Assembly (NCBI RefSeq): GCF_000737765.1
Contig: NZ_JPRI01000002.1
Location: 558,001 to 622,000 of the forward strand
DNA from: Chryseobacterium vrystaatense
Lineage (GTDB): Bacteria; Bacteroidota; Bacteroidia; Flavobacteriales; Weeksellaceae
Length of the DNA: 64,000 nucleotides
Direction: 5' to 3'
The translations under genes and the position numbers were made by a program. Under the pieces are notes generated by a model that was given only the letters and a program-made list of their open reading frames with translations, did not search any database and was not told the origin of the DNA. Within the stretch, counting starts at the first letter, position 1. Every line of letters starts with the position of its first letter. Shown here one piece after another: positions 18,035 to 25,922 of the stretch.

Positions 18035-19627
18035 TTATTTTTTTGTCCCGTAAATGATTTTTAACTGAATGCTGTTAGAATTATTCTTATCTGTACCAAC
18101 ATAAACACCTCTTTCCATTGCAAATGCTCTCAATGTATATTTATAACCAAGGAATTTACCCGTATCAGTAGGAGTAAATTTTCCAGCATTAACGATCAGT
18201 GTATTATTAGCCAAAGTACCTTCAACAATATCTTTAACCGTTTTCGTTATGACGAAATCATAATATTCAGGTTTTTTGTTATCTTTCAGCCAATCCAATC
18301 CTGCTATCTGATCCTGGGTAAAGCCAGTATAAGTAATAACCTTTGTAGTCGGATTGATGTTATCCAGCGGTAGAATATTAAATTTTCTATCTTTTCTAAG
18401 GTAGTTATTTTCCCAAGAAGGATCAGCATACATTCTGATTTTAGCACTTACGATTGCAGCTTTATTATCATTATATAATTTTTTAAGATCCGTAATAGTT
18501 TGATCAGGAATTTTTACAGCTATAGATGGCCCCCCCATTCCCTGTATATACAGCTTCTTGTCTCCGTCTGTTGGGTTGATTTGTGTTAAAGCATTACCCC
18601 ACGCAGAAGTTCCTCTATTATATTGATACTGCCCAAAACGGGTATTTCCTGCAATGTTTAATTTAAAAGTAAACTGAGGTCTTGTTATAGTACCGTTATC
18701 ATTTTTTTCGTTGGTATAATACATTACCACTTCCATCGAATCTGGATTAAACTGCAAAAGATATCCATCTGTATCCGTAACAGAAAGTCTTATCCCTTTA
18801 AAGTGTCTGGTAAAGTTAGCCGCGTCCATAAGTTCAGGCTTACCATTCTTATCAAGAATTTTAGTCTGGAAAAAATCCTTATCTAAACGAATCCTAATTG
18901 CCGGATCAGTAGATGTGAATAATGTTGAATTATCCGATTTCTTTGTAATTGTTTTAGCAGTTACAGTTCCGTTAAACACCGTAGAACCTAATGCAGTTCC
19001 TGTATTGACCGTTACATTAGATCTTTTGAAAGCATCATTATTACCATCTAAGAATGTTGTAACTTCATCTACATTGATATGTAATAACGTATTTGTTCCT
19101 CCAGGTCCTAATTTCATCTTACCATATTTATATTGATAATCAACAGGATACTCTTTTACCACTGTAGATACTGGTACAGTTTCAGTTCCTACCAGTAAAT
19201 TCTCATCCTTAACCGGACGTGTAACTATTGAGTCGGGTACATAAGCAGGTTTCATGACAAGCACCACAGAATCTATTTTTGGAGTTTTTCCAAACTCAAA
19301 ATTATCAGTACTCATTCTCAACTGAGCAAGAAATGATGCTTTCTGCATCCCAAACTGTCCTTCATCGAAAGCCCCTAAAACAGCAGCAGCTGTTGAATTA
19401 GTTTCGCTTACTATACTTAAAAGCCTGCTGGCATCACTTCTGATGGTATCATTATTATTAATATTGTAAGCAATAAGTGGATAAGAAGTTTCATTGCCTT
19501 GTGCAGCCCCATCAATAAACAGCTGCTCACCAAGCGAATCCGCTTCCGGTTCGCAGTTATAAAGAAGAGCACTTCCGAAAACAGCCATAAAAAGCATGGC
19601 TAAAGTCCTTTTAACAGTATAAGTCAT
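18035..19627 (-). CDS. DUF4270 domain lipoprotein
   Basis: 530 aa with lipobox ALLYNC (Cys25), followed by an acidic stretch (EPEADSLGEQLF). The body has the DUF4270 layout: DNFEFGKTPKIDSVVLVMKP near residue 110, HFKGIRLSVTD near 280 and RVFAMERG-like LRAFAMERGVYVGTD at the end. Function unknown; the family is a Bacteroidetes outer-membrane or surface lipoprotein found next to glmS in Flavobacteriia, so the location is conserved. 12 bases after the GT5-like gene and 20 bases before glmS, clearly one transcript. Confidence 0.88.
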   Translation of the reverse strand: MTYTVKRTLAMLFMAVFGSALLYNCEPEADSLGEQLFIDGAAQGNETSYPLIAYNINNNDTIRSDASRLLSIVSETNSTAAAVLGAFDEGQFGMQKASFLAQLRMSTDNFEFGKTPKIDSVVLVMKPAYVPDSIVTRPVKDENLLVGTETVPVSTVVKEYPVDYQYKYGKMKLGPGGTNTLLHINVDEVTTFLDGNNDAFKRSNVTVNTGTALGSTVFNGTVTAKTITKKSDNSTLFTSTDPAIRIRLDKDFFQTKILDKNGKPELMDAANFTRHFKGIRLSVTDTDGYLLQFNPDSMEVVMYYTNEKNDNGTITRPQFTFKLNIAGNTRFGQYQYNRGTSAWGNALTQINPTDGDKKLYIQGMGGPSIAVKIPDQTITDLKKLYNDNKAAIVSAKIRMYADPSWENNYLRKDRKFNILPLDNINPTTKVITYTGFTQDQIAGLDWLKDNKKPEYYDFVITKTVKDIVEGTLANNTLIVNAGKFTPTDTGKFLGYKYTLRAFAMERGVYVGTDKNNSNSIQLKIIYGTKK

Positions 19628-19639
19628 TAAAAATGTGAT

Positions 19640-20410
19640 TTAATAAAGTTGGTTTATAGAATCTACGTCCACGTATTCAGACTTTGGAGTTGATGTTTCA
19701 TTGAATCCCTTATCAAGGTCCTCATCTAAAAACTCATCTCCCTTCACAACCATGTCTACGTAATTCATACTTTCGATAACAAAATTTTTAATCGTCGGAT
19801 TCTCTAACGCTTTTAATCCTGAAATATTATCGAAAGTTAATTTTTCAGCGATATTTTTATCCAGATCAGCATCTTTCTCATTGTATAAAGAAAGAACAAT
19901 TTTAGCGTCTTTGAAGTAAGTATCAGATTCGTAATAAGTCTTAAGGTAAATTGGAACAAAAGAAGACATCCAGCCATTCAGGTGGATTACATCCGGAACC
20001 CAGTTCAGCTTTTTAATGGTTTCAATAACACCTCTTGCAAAGAAAATGGCTCTTTCGTCGTTATCATCGAAAGGATTTCCTTCGTCATCGACATAGTACT
20101 GTTTTCTTTTGAAGTATTCTTCATTATCAATAAAGTAAACCTGAAGTCTTTCCCCAGGAAGAGATGCTACTTTAATAATCAAAGGCTGGTCCAAGTCATT
20201 GATAATAATATTCATTCCTGAAAGACGGATCACCTCATGAAGTTGGAATTTTCTTTCACTTATTTGTCCAAATCTTGGCATAAAAACTCTTACATCATTG
20301 CCTTCATTGTGCATCTTAAGTGCCATTTTGTTTACCACTGCAGCCATATTTGTGTCTTCCTGATATGGATACATCTCTGTAGTAATGTACAGTATTTTTT
20401 GATTCGGCAT
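19640..20410 (-). CDS. Truncated starch/glycogen synthase-like protein (GT5 N-terminal domain only)
   Basis: 256 aa. It matches only the first Rossmann half of GT5 glycogen synthases: ILYITTEMYPYQEDTNMAAV, DVRVFMPRFGQI, VYFIDNEEYFKRKQYYVDD, ERAIFFARGVIE and PDVIHLNGWMSSFVPIYLK. The ADP-glucose-binding KxGGL motif is replaced (EDTNMAAV), the second GT-B domain is absent and the C-terminal end is acidic and low in conservation. A normal synthase is about 470 aa. Catalysis as a glycogen synthase is therefore unlikely; a regulatory or scaffold role is possible. First gene of the DUF4270-glmS transcript and divergent from panC. Confidence 0.85.
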   Translation of the reverse strand: MPNQKILYITTEMYPYQEDTNMAAVVNKMALKMHNEGNDVRVFMPRFGQISERKFQLHEVIRLSGMNIIINDLDQPLIIKVASLPGERLQVYFIDNEEYFKRKQYYVDDEGNPFDDNDERAIFFARGVIETIKKLNWVPDVIHLNGWMSSFVPIYLKTYYESDTYFKDAKIVLSLYNEKDADLDKNIAEKLTFDNISGLKALENPTIKNFVIESMNYVDMVVKGDEFLDEDLDKGFNETSTPKSEYVDVDSINQLY

Positions 20411-20449
20411 AAATTTCTATCTATATTTTTGTAAAAATGCTTTAATGTG

Positions 20450-20457
20450 CAAAATTA
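20450..20457 (-). promoter_or_regulatory. Promoter -7 box for the GT5-like/DUF4270/glmS transcript
   Basis: TAATTTTG (then CAC) on the minus strand fits TAnnTTTG and lies 40 bases upstream of the GT5-like start. The -33 element is not clear. Confidence 0.45.
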
Positions 20458-20553
20458 CAAAAAAACATCCAACATTATTTTAATTAACATTATTTTACGA
20501 TAATTCCTATTTTCAAATTATTAAAAACTCATATAATTATGTGATATTTTTAG

Positions 20554-20561
20554 TATTTTTG
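20554..20561 (+). promoter_or_regulatory. Promoter -7 box for panC
   Basis: TATTTTTG fits TAnnTTTG, 20 bases before the panC ATG at 20582. Confidence 0.5.
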
Positions 20562-20581
20562 AATTAGTATTAAAATAAACT

Positions 20582-21430
20582 ATGGAAGTTATAAAGAACA
20601 AGAAAACCCTTCAGGATTTCATTGAAAGACAGAAAGAAATGGGGAAAAAGATAGGCTTTGCTCCTACCATGGGAGCCCTACATAAGGGCCATCTTTCCCT
20701 GTATGAAGAAGCCAGAAAAGATAATGACCTGGTCATTTCTTCAATTTTTGTAAATCCAACCCAGTTTAATAATCAGGAAGACCTGGAAAAGTACCCAAGA
20801 GACGTCAACAGGGATATTCTTATTTTACAAAATTCAGGATTAGTGGATGCCGTTTACATTCCTGAAGTAGCCGATATCTACCCAGAAAAAACAGAAAGCC
20901 AGCATTACGATTTTGACGGACTGGAAAATGAAATGGAAGGAAAATCAAGACCCGGACATTTTGATGGCGTAGGAACTGTTGTAGAAGAGCTTTTCAGACA
21001 AATTCAACCAGATCATGCTTATTTCGGAGAAAAAGATTTTCAACAACTGGCCATTATCAAAAAAATGGTTGAAAAGAAGCATCTTCCGGTAAAAATAACA
21101 GGTGTTTCAATTTACAGAGCAGAAAACGGATTGGCCTTAAGCTCCAGAAATCAGAGACTTCATGAAGACCGAAAAGAAGTATCAAAAGTAATTTACCAGA
21201 CATTAAACAAAGTTAACGACTGGTTCAGAACTGTCACTATTCCAGAAATAAAAGAAAGGGTGACAGATATTTTTGATCACGAAAAAGGAATGAAATTAGA
21301 ATATTTTCTTATTGCCGACGAAGATACACTGAAAGAAACTGATTTCTTTTACAAAGACAGGAATTACAGAGCATTCATCGTAGTTGTAGTAGATGGTGTG
21401 AGATTAATTGACAATATGCATCTTGATTAA
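20582..21430 (+). CDS. panC: Pantoate--beta-alanine ligase PanC
   Basis: 282 aa, normal length. Motifs: IGFAPTMGALHKGHLSL (HIGH-type nucleotide-binding loop), SIFVNPTQFNNQEDLEKYPR, DHAYFGEKDFQQLAIIKKM and LALSSRNQRL (KMSKS-like loop). Condenses pantoate with beta-alanine using ATP, last step of pantothenate synthesis in the cytoplasm. Divergent from the GT5-like gene; followed by a terminator at 21480. The partner panB is not in this window. Confidence 0.96.
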   Translation: MEVIKNKKTLQDFIERQKEMGKKIGFAPTMGALHKGHLSLYEEARKDNDLVISSIFVNPTQFNNQEDLEKYPRDVNRDILILQNSGLVDAVYIPEVADIYPEKTESQHYDFDGLENEMEGKSRPGHFDGVGTVVEELFRQIQPDHAYFGEKDFQQLAIIKKMVEKKHLPVKITGVSIYRAENGLALSSRNQRLHEDRKEVSKVIYQTLNKVNDWFRTVTIPEIKERVTDIFDHEKGMKLEYFLIADEDTLKETDFFYKDRNYRAFIVVVVDGVRLIDNMHLD

Positions 21431-21479
21431 GATTAAACATGCGTTCAACAAAAAAAGCATACTATTTATAAGAATTAAG

Positions 21480-21508
21480 CTCTGACATATTGATCAGAGT
21501 TTTTTTTT
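21480..21508 (+). terminator. panC terminator
   Basis: CTCTGA / TCAGAG stem (21480-21485 with 21494-21499) followed by nine T. Confidence 0.85.
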
Positions 21509-21759
21509 GGTCAGATCCCAAAGTAGTACGGAAAATCACAGGTTTAATTTTTTGTCACAAAGTCACTCTTCACTACTTTATTATAAGCGCAACAAAAGTA
21601 CAATAGCCTTACACCAATTGCGATTTGGTGTCATACATCAATCTTTGATTGGACATACTTTTTGTATTGTAGAAAATTTAAGAACAAACTCACAACCCCA
21701 AAATAGTTCTGCTCAATTCGCAAGTTTGTCACGAGATTCTTTTTGTGTATAGTATATAA
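21509..21759. other. Gene-free stretch between panC terminator and tRNA cluster
   Basis: About 250 bases. An 81-codon frame on the plus strand is open here but has no family resemblance, no start context and odd composition, so I do not call a gene. A TACTTTTG box on the minus strand around 21595 is promoter-like, but no gene follows it. Confidence 0.4.
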
Positions 21760-21765
21760 AAAAAA

Positions 21766-21793
21766 TCAAAGGTCTCTTGTGGAAACCTTTGAA
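21766..21793 (-). terminator. Terminator of tRNA-Lys copy 1
   Basis: Stem CAAAGGTCTC with GAAACCTTTG (one mismatch), T-rich on the minus strand afterwards. Copy of the perfect hairpin at 22022. Confidence 0.65.
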
Positions 21794-21846
21794 ACACCAA
21801 ATCACAAAATATTAATATGAAAAAAATTTACTTTTCAGTAAACTTG

Positions 21847-21919
21847 TGACCCGGCTGGGATTCGAACCCAGGACCCATACATTAAAAGTGTATTGCTCTA
21901 CCAGCTGAGCTACCGAGTC
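21847..21919 (-). tRNA. tRNA-Lys (anticodon TTT), copy 1
   Basis: 73 nt. Acceptor GACTCGG pairs with CCGGGTC, discriminator A. Anticodon stem ATACA/TGTAT holds loop CTTTTAA, giving anticodon TTT. T-arm GGTTCGAATCC; CCA is not encoded. Identical to the copies at 22102 and 22352. Confidence 0.97.
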
Positions 21920-21971
21920 GGTCACTTGTCAACGAGTTTCATTTAATCAAATGTTCTCGTTTTTAAGAGGT

Positions 21972-21980
21972 GCAAAGATA
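21972..21980 (-). promoter_or_regulatory. Promoter -7 box for tRNA-Lys copy 1
   Basis: TATCTTTGC on the minus strand fits TAnnTTTG and is the same box as before the tRNA cluster at 22477. About 50 bases upstream of the tRNA 5' end. Confidence 0.6.
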
Positions 21981-22020
21981 TAACTTTTTTTTATATCTGC
22001 AAACTTTTTATTTTAAAAAA

Positions 22021-22047
22021 TCAAAGGTCTCTTGTGGAGACCTTTGA
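22021..22047 (-). terminator. Terminator of the tRNA-Lys/Leu/Lys transcript
   Basis: Perfect 10-bp stem CAAAGGTCTC / GAGACCTTTG with loop TTGTG (plus-strand reading), followed on the minus strand by ATTTTTTAAAAT. Confidence 0.8.
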
Positions 22048-22101
22048 AACACCAAATCACAAAATATTAATATGAAAAAAATTTACTTTTCAGTAAACTT
22101 G

Positions 22102-22174
22102 TGACCCGGCTGGGATTCGAACCCAGGACCCATACATTAAAAGTGTATTGCTCTACCAGCTGAGCTACCGAGTC
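22102..22174 (-). tRNA. tRNA-Lys (anticodon TTT), copy 2
   Basis: Same 73-nt sequence as copy 1. It is the last gene of a three-tRNA transcript (Lys, Leu, Lys) running from the promoter at 22477. Confidence 0.97.
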
Positions 22175-22231
22175 GGCCACAATTACGAATGAAATAAATT
22201 CATTAATAATCATTAATTTTTTTCTTTGCAG

Positions 22232-22314
22232 TGCCTGCGACTGGACTCGAACCAGCACATCCTTAGGAAACCACCCCCTCAAGATGGCGTGTCTACCAAT
22301 TTCACCACGCAGGC
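22232..22314 (-). tRNA. tRNA-Leu (anticodon GAG)
   Basis: 83 nt class II tRNA. Acceptor GCCTGCG with CGCAGGC, D-arm GTGAAATTGGTAGACAC, anticodon stem CCATC/GGTGG with loop TTGAGGG (anticodon GAG), a long variable arm and T-arm GGTTCGAGTCC. Between two tRNA-Lys genes. Confidence 0.95.
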
Positions 22315-22351
22315 TATAAAATTACAAAAATCTAGTAATCTTTTTCGCTTG

Positions 22352-22424
22352 TGACCCGGCTGGGATTCGAACCCAGGACCCATACATTAAAAGTGTATTG
22401 CTCTACCAGCTGAGCTACCGAGTC
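22352..22424 (-). tRNA. tRNA-Lys (anticodon TTT), copy 3
   Basis: Same 73-nt sequence as copies 1 and 2 but with different flanks, so it is the likely founder of the cluster. First tRNA after the promoter at 22477. Confidence 0.97.
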
Positions 22425-22476
22425 GGTCACTTTAGTAACGATTTGCATTTGAATAATGTCCCTCGTTTTCAGTGGT

Positions 22477-22485
22477 GCAAAGATA
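22477..22485 (-). promoter_or_regulatory. Promoter -7 box for the tRNA cluster
   Basis: TATCTTTGC on the minus strand, with a TTTTG about 20 bases upstream (around 22505) that can serve as the -33 element. Leads into tRNA-Lys copy 3. Confidence 0.65.
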
Positions 22486-22538
22486 TAAGTTTTTTCTTTA
22501 TCTCAAAACTTTTTTGCAAATTTGTTTAAAAAAAATTC

Positions 22539-23054
22539 ATGGTTATTTCACTCATCGGATACATGGGATGTGGCAAATCTCACATTTCCAAAATATTAAG
22601 CGACAAAATAAATTTTAACCTGATAGACCTCGATAAAGAGATTTCTAGACGAAATAAATTAACCATTCCTGAGATTTTCGAAAAACATGGAGAAATTCAT
22701 TTTAGAAAGCTGGAAAGAGAGGCCTTGGAGGAAATACTTGCATCGAAAGAAAATGTAGTTTTAAGCCTTGGTGGTGGCACTCCGGTTTACTATAATAATA
22801 TGGAGATTATCAACAACAGCTCGAAAAGTATATTTTTAAAAGCTTCTGTCGGTACTTTATATGAAAGGATTTCAAAACAGAAAGAAAAGAGGCCGTTGAT
22901 TGCCAATATTTCTGACGAAGACCTTCCGGAATTTATTGCTAAACATTTATTCGAAAGAAATGTTTTTTATGGTAAAGCACAATTCAGCGTTATTACAGAT
23001 GCAAGAGATCCTGAAGATATTGTTCAGGAAATAATAGAAAAGCTCTATCTCTAG
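22539..23054 (+). CDS. aroK: Shikimate kinase AroK
   Basis: 171 aa, normal length. P-loop GYMGCGKS (residues 7-14), shikimate-binding DLDKEISRR, HGEIHFRKLEREAL and LSLGGGTPVY, then the lid region EKRPLI. Phosphorylates shikimate with ATP in aromatic amino-acid synthesis. Lies after the tRNA cluster, convergent with the S4 protein gene; only 13 bases separate the two stops. Confidence 0.95.
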   Translation: MVISLIGYMGCGKSHISKILSDKINFNLIDLDKEISRRNKLTIPEIFEKHGEIHFRKLEREALEEILASKENVVLSLGGGTPVYYNNMEIINNSSKSIFLKASVGTLYERISKQKEKRPLIANISDEDLPEFIAKHLFERNVFYGKAQFSVITDARDPEDIVQEIIEKLYL

Positions 23055-23067
23055 AGCTTTTTCATTT

Positions 23068-23508
23068 TTAATCTTCGTTTTCGGTGGTTCCTTCCGTGGT
23101 TTCTCCGAAAAAATCATCCCAGTCTGTAAAGTCTGAGGCGATGTCATTTCCTACATACTCGTCCATGTCCCTTCTGTCTCTTTTAGTAGGCCTACCTTCT
23201 CCTTTAATTCTATAATAATCCTGTGACATTTTACGGAGTTTCAATAACTCATACTGCTCCTTGTCTGTCACATCCTGTATATGAAGAGAAACTAACTTTG
23301 CTCCGAGCCTGCTTTTAGGGATCTGAATAACTTTTATTTTATAATCAATCTGGTTTTTGCGGATTTTAATAACATCTCCTTCTTTCACCTCCTTAGACGA
23401 CTTCACAGCAGAGGTTCCTAAGAAAACTCTGTTCTTTTTAATTTCCTCTGTTGCAATACTTCTCGTCTTATAAAAACGAATGCACCATAAAAATTTATCT
23501 ATTCTCAT
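23068..23508 (-). CDS. S4-domain RNA-binding protein (HslR/Hsp15-like)
   Basis: 146 aa. The S4 domain is at the N-terminus (MRIDKFLWCIRFYKTRSIAT, then NRVFLGTSAVKSSKEVKEGD), a basic stretch (GEGRPTKRDRRDMDEY) follows, and the tail is acidic (FTDWDDFF...). HslR family members bind free 50S subunits carrying nascent peptide; that role is taken from the family. Convergent with aroK. The acidic extension is longer than in E. coli Hsp15. Confidence 0.85.
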   Translation of the reverse strand: MRIDKFLWCIRFYKTRSIATEEIKKNRVFLGTSAVKSSKEVKEGDVIKIRKNQIDYKIKVIQIPKSRLGAKLVSLHIQDVTDKEQYELLKLRKMSQDYYRIKGEGRPTKRDRRDMDEYVGNDIASDFTDWDDFFGETTEGTTENED

Positions 23509-23563
23509 ATTTTTTTATACTTTTGCCGTTATATTATTTGTAAAGTAATTAAAGTTTTTTGAA

Positions 23564-24295
23564 ATGAAAAAAATATTTTTATATATCCTTGCGGGATCTT
23601 TATGTTTTTCTGCATGTAAGAAAGATGACGAAGTTGAAACTTATAAAGAGCCTGAAGACATCGCTGTTCAAAACAGCTATGACGATCAAGCCATTAAGAA
23701 GTTTATGAATGATAACTATCTGGATGCTCAGGGAAACATAAAAACCTTCAGTACAACAGATACCAGTGATGACAATGAAAAAAAATTATCAGACCTGCCC
23801 TATGAAACACTTCCATCCGGAACTATCTACATTATGAGAGAAGGCGCACAGCCAACTGAAAATCCTCAAACTATAGAAACAAACGATATTCTTACCCTTA
23901 TGGTAAAAGCTAATGCCCATTTAGCAACTAATACGGATGGAAATGTAGCTTTCATTTCAACCCTGAAAATGGTGAATACTATTAACGACAATGCTATTCC
24001 AATGATTGATCCGGCATTCTTTTATGTTAAAAAAGCGTTTTTAACTAATGGACTAACCAGAAGTTATTATGAAATTGAAGGTTTCCAGGAAGCCATTAAG
24101 AAGTTCAAAGCTTTTGATAATATTCCAAGCGGAAGTCCCTATAATCTTCAGGGAGTAATCCTTGTTCCATCAAGAGCTGCTTTTGCAAGAGATCCTCATT
24201 ATCCGTATATCGGAAACAATTCTTTAAGAAACTATTCTTTCAGTTTCAATTTTCAGGTGTATGGAAGAAAAGCAAGACCTACAGATCAGGAATAA
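23564..24295 (+). CDS. Lipoprotein with FKBP-like fold, probable surface protein
   Basis: 243 aa, lipobox CFSAC (Cys18) followed by KKDDE, which fits the Bacteroidetes lipoprotein export signal (Lys then two acidic residues), so surface exposure is likely. The C-terminal part (about residues 150-240) resembles FKBP-type peptidyl-prolyl isomerases: EIEGFQEAIKKFKAF, GVILVPSRAAFARDP and NYSFSFNFQVY replace the usual GWEEGLALM, PYGYG and FEVELL elements. The catalytic residues of FKBPs are not clearly kept. Monocistronic, ending in a strong terminator. Function unknown. Confidence 0.7.
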   Translation: MKKIFLYILAGSLCFSACKKDDEVETYKEPEDIAVQNSYDDQAIKKFMNDNYLDAQGNIKTFSTTDTSDDNEKKLSDLPYETLPSGTIYIMREGAQPTENPQTIETNDILTLMVKANAHLATNTDGNVAFISTLKMVNTINDNAIPMIDPAFFYVKKAFLTNGLTRSYYEIEGFQEAIKKFKAFDNIPSGSPYNLQGVILVPSRAAFARDPHYPYIGNNSLRNYSFSFNFQVYGRKARPTDQE

Positions 24296-24313
24296 ATCAA
24301 AAAATATACAGTA

Positions 24314-24346
24314 AAAAAAACGCCTTCATAATGAAGGCGTTTTTTA
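24314..24346. terminator. Bidirectional terminator
   Basis: AACGCCTTCAT / ATGAAGGCGTT stem with A-run before and T-run after; shared by the FKBP-like lipoprotein gene and the glutamate-synthase-like gene on the other strand. Confidence 0.9.
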
Positions 24347-24352
24347 TTTTCT

Positions 24353-25870
24353 TTATGATCTTGCTTTCTGCTTTACATTTCCCAGAATATCAGGGAAATA
24401 AAGATCAGCCAGATGGTCAAATTCATCTCCTCTCATAAACATGGTGGCATCCACTTCTTCATAAGAAGTTCTTCCTGCTGCTGCAATCAGTTCATTACAG
24501 GTATGCAACGTATTTTTGTGGAAGTGATATACTCTTTCACTTTTATCAGTCACATCAAGTCCTTTAACAAGCATTTTATCCTGAGTAGCAACACCTGTAG
24601 GACAGTTGTTGTTATTACATCTTAAAGCCTGGATACATCCTAATGAAAACATAAAGCCTCTCGCATTATTACACATATCAGCTCCCATTGCTACAGCCCT
24701 AAGTATATCTAAACTCGTCAGTACTTTTCCACTGGCAATCACTCTTAATTTACTTCTTAAATTATAATTATTAAGCGTTCTATTAACGAAAATCAAAGCT
24801 GGTTCCAGCGGCATTCCTACTCCATCAGAAAATTCCGGCGGTGCAGCTCCGGTTCCTCCTTCTGCTCCATCTATTGTAATAAAATCCGGATAAATTTTTA
24901 AAACATTCATCTGTACACAGATATCCTCAAATTCTTTGGTATCCCCAATACAAAGTTTAAAGCCAACCGGTTTACCCCCAGAAAGTTCTCTCAGTTTCTG
25001 TACAAATCTTAACAGACCTGCAGCATCAGAAAATGAACTGTGAGACGGTGGTGAAATAACAGTCATTCCTGGCGTGACGTGACGGATCTTCGCAATTTCA
25101 GGTGTATTTTTCACACCCGGAAGCACTCCTCCATGTCCTGGTTTTGCTCCTTGAGAAAGCTTAATTTCCACCATCTTTACATTGGGAAGGGTTGCGTACT
25201 TTTCAAACAGTTGAGGATTAAATTTCCCCTCTTCATCACGGCATCCGAAATATCCGGTTCCGATCTGCCAGCAAAGGTCTCCGCCCTCCATATGGTATGG
25301 AGAAATCCCCCCCTCACCAGTATTATGATAAAAATTTCCTTTTTTCGCACCTCTGTTCAGTGACATCTGTGCTCTGTCACTTAACGCTCCAAAACTCATT
25401 GCCGAAATATTAAATAATGAGGCATGATAGGGCTGAGTACACTGTTCTCCTCCCACCCATACTCTCGGAAGTTCTTCTACAGGTGATTTTGCATAGATAG
25501 AATGCTTGATCCCCTCATATTTTCTGTGGTTAACTTCTAACTGCGTTCCGAAAGCAACGGTATCACTTAGATTTTTCGCTCGTCTGTAGACTGCAGAACG
25601 CTGGTTTCTGGGAAATGGTTTCCCGTCTGTTTCCCTTTCGATGAAATACTGCTGCATTTCGGGTGAAATACTTTCGAAAAAGTACCTGAAGTAACCCAAG
25701 ACCGGGAAGTTCCTCAAAATAGCGTGTTTCGACTGGTAAGCATTGTAAACACCCAATGCATAGATGGCAGATAACAGGATGGGTATCCAATAATGCGCTC
25801 TGATCAGTAATGCGACGATCCATGTAGCAGTTACTAATACAATTCCCCAAGATAAAAACTTATCTCTCAT
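24353..25870 (-). CDS. FMN-binding glutamate-synthase family protein (membrane-anchored)
   Basis: 505 aa. Two hydrophobic helices at the N-terminus (about residues 6-24 and 30-45), then the FMN/glutamate-synthase domain: FNISAMSFGALSDRAQMSLN, NTGEGGISPYHMEGGD, KLSQGAKPGHGGVLPG, IDGAEGGTGAAPPEFSD. Three Cys of the [3Fe-4S] site are kept (GCIQALRCNNNNCPTGVATQ). It lacks the glutaminase domain and the C-terminal GXGXG domain of GltB. Likely an FMN oxidoreductase at the membrane; natural substrate unclear. Monocistronic. Confidence 0.88.
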   Translation of the reverse strand: MRDKFLSWGIVLVTATWIVALLIRAHYWIPILLSAIYALGVYNAYQSKHAILRNFPVLGYFRYFFESISPEMQQYFIERETDGKPFPRNQRSAVYRRAKNLSDTVAFGTQLEVNHRKYEGIKHSIYAKSPVEELPRVWVGGEQCTQPYHASLFNISAMSFGALSDRAQMSLNRGAKKGNFYHNTGEGGISPYHMEGGDLCWQIGTGYFGCRDEEGKFNPQLFEKYATLPNVKMVEIKLSQGAKPGHGGVLPGVKNTPEIAKIRHVTPGMTVISPPSHSSFSDAAGLLRFVQKLRELSGGKPVGFKLCIGDTKEFEDICVQMNVLKIYPDFITIDGAEGGTGAAPPEFSDGVGMPLEPALIFVNRTLNNYNLRSKLRVIASGKVLTSLDILRAVAMGADMCNNARGFMFSLGCIQALRCNNNNCPTGVATQDKMLVKGLDVTDKSERVYHFHKNTLHTCNELIAAAGRTSYEEVDATMFMRGDEFDHLADLYFPDILGNVKQKARS

Positions 25871-25922
25871 GAATGTAGTATTTAAAAGTTAAAATAAATT
25901 TAGTGGAAATTTCGCAAAGAGA

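Larger units (their letters stand above)
21760..21925. repeat. Direct repeat copy 1 (tRNA-Lys plus its terminator)
   Basis: 166-base block repeated at 22015-22180, offset 255 bases, with two differences seen: one base in the terminator stem and one just 5' of the tRNA. Carries a complete tRNA-Lys gene and terminator, so it arose by tandem duplication. Confidence 0.85.
22015..22180. repeat. Direct repeat copy 2 (tRNA-Lys plus its terminator)
   Basis: Second copy of the block at 21760-21925; see that entry. Confidence 0.85.

Noticed and set aside
21507..21752. 81-codon ORF after panC terminator
   Set aside because: Starts inside the terminator T-run, no homologous look, atypical composition.
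22067..22282. 71-codon ORF across the tRNA cluster
   Set aside because: Runs through tRNA-Lys and tRNA-Leu genes.
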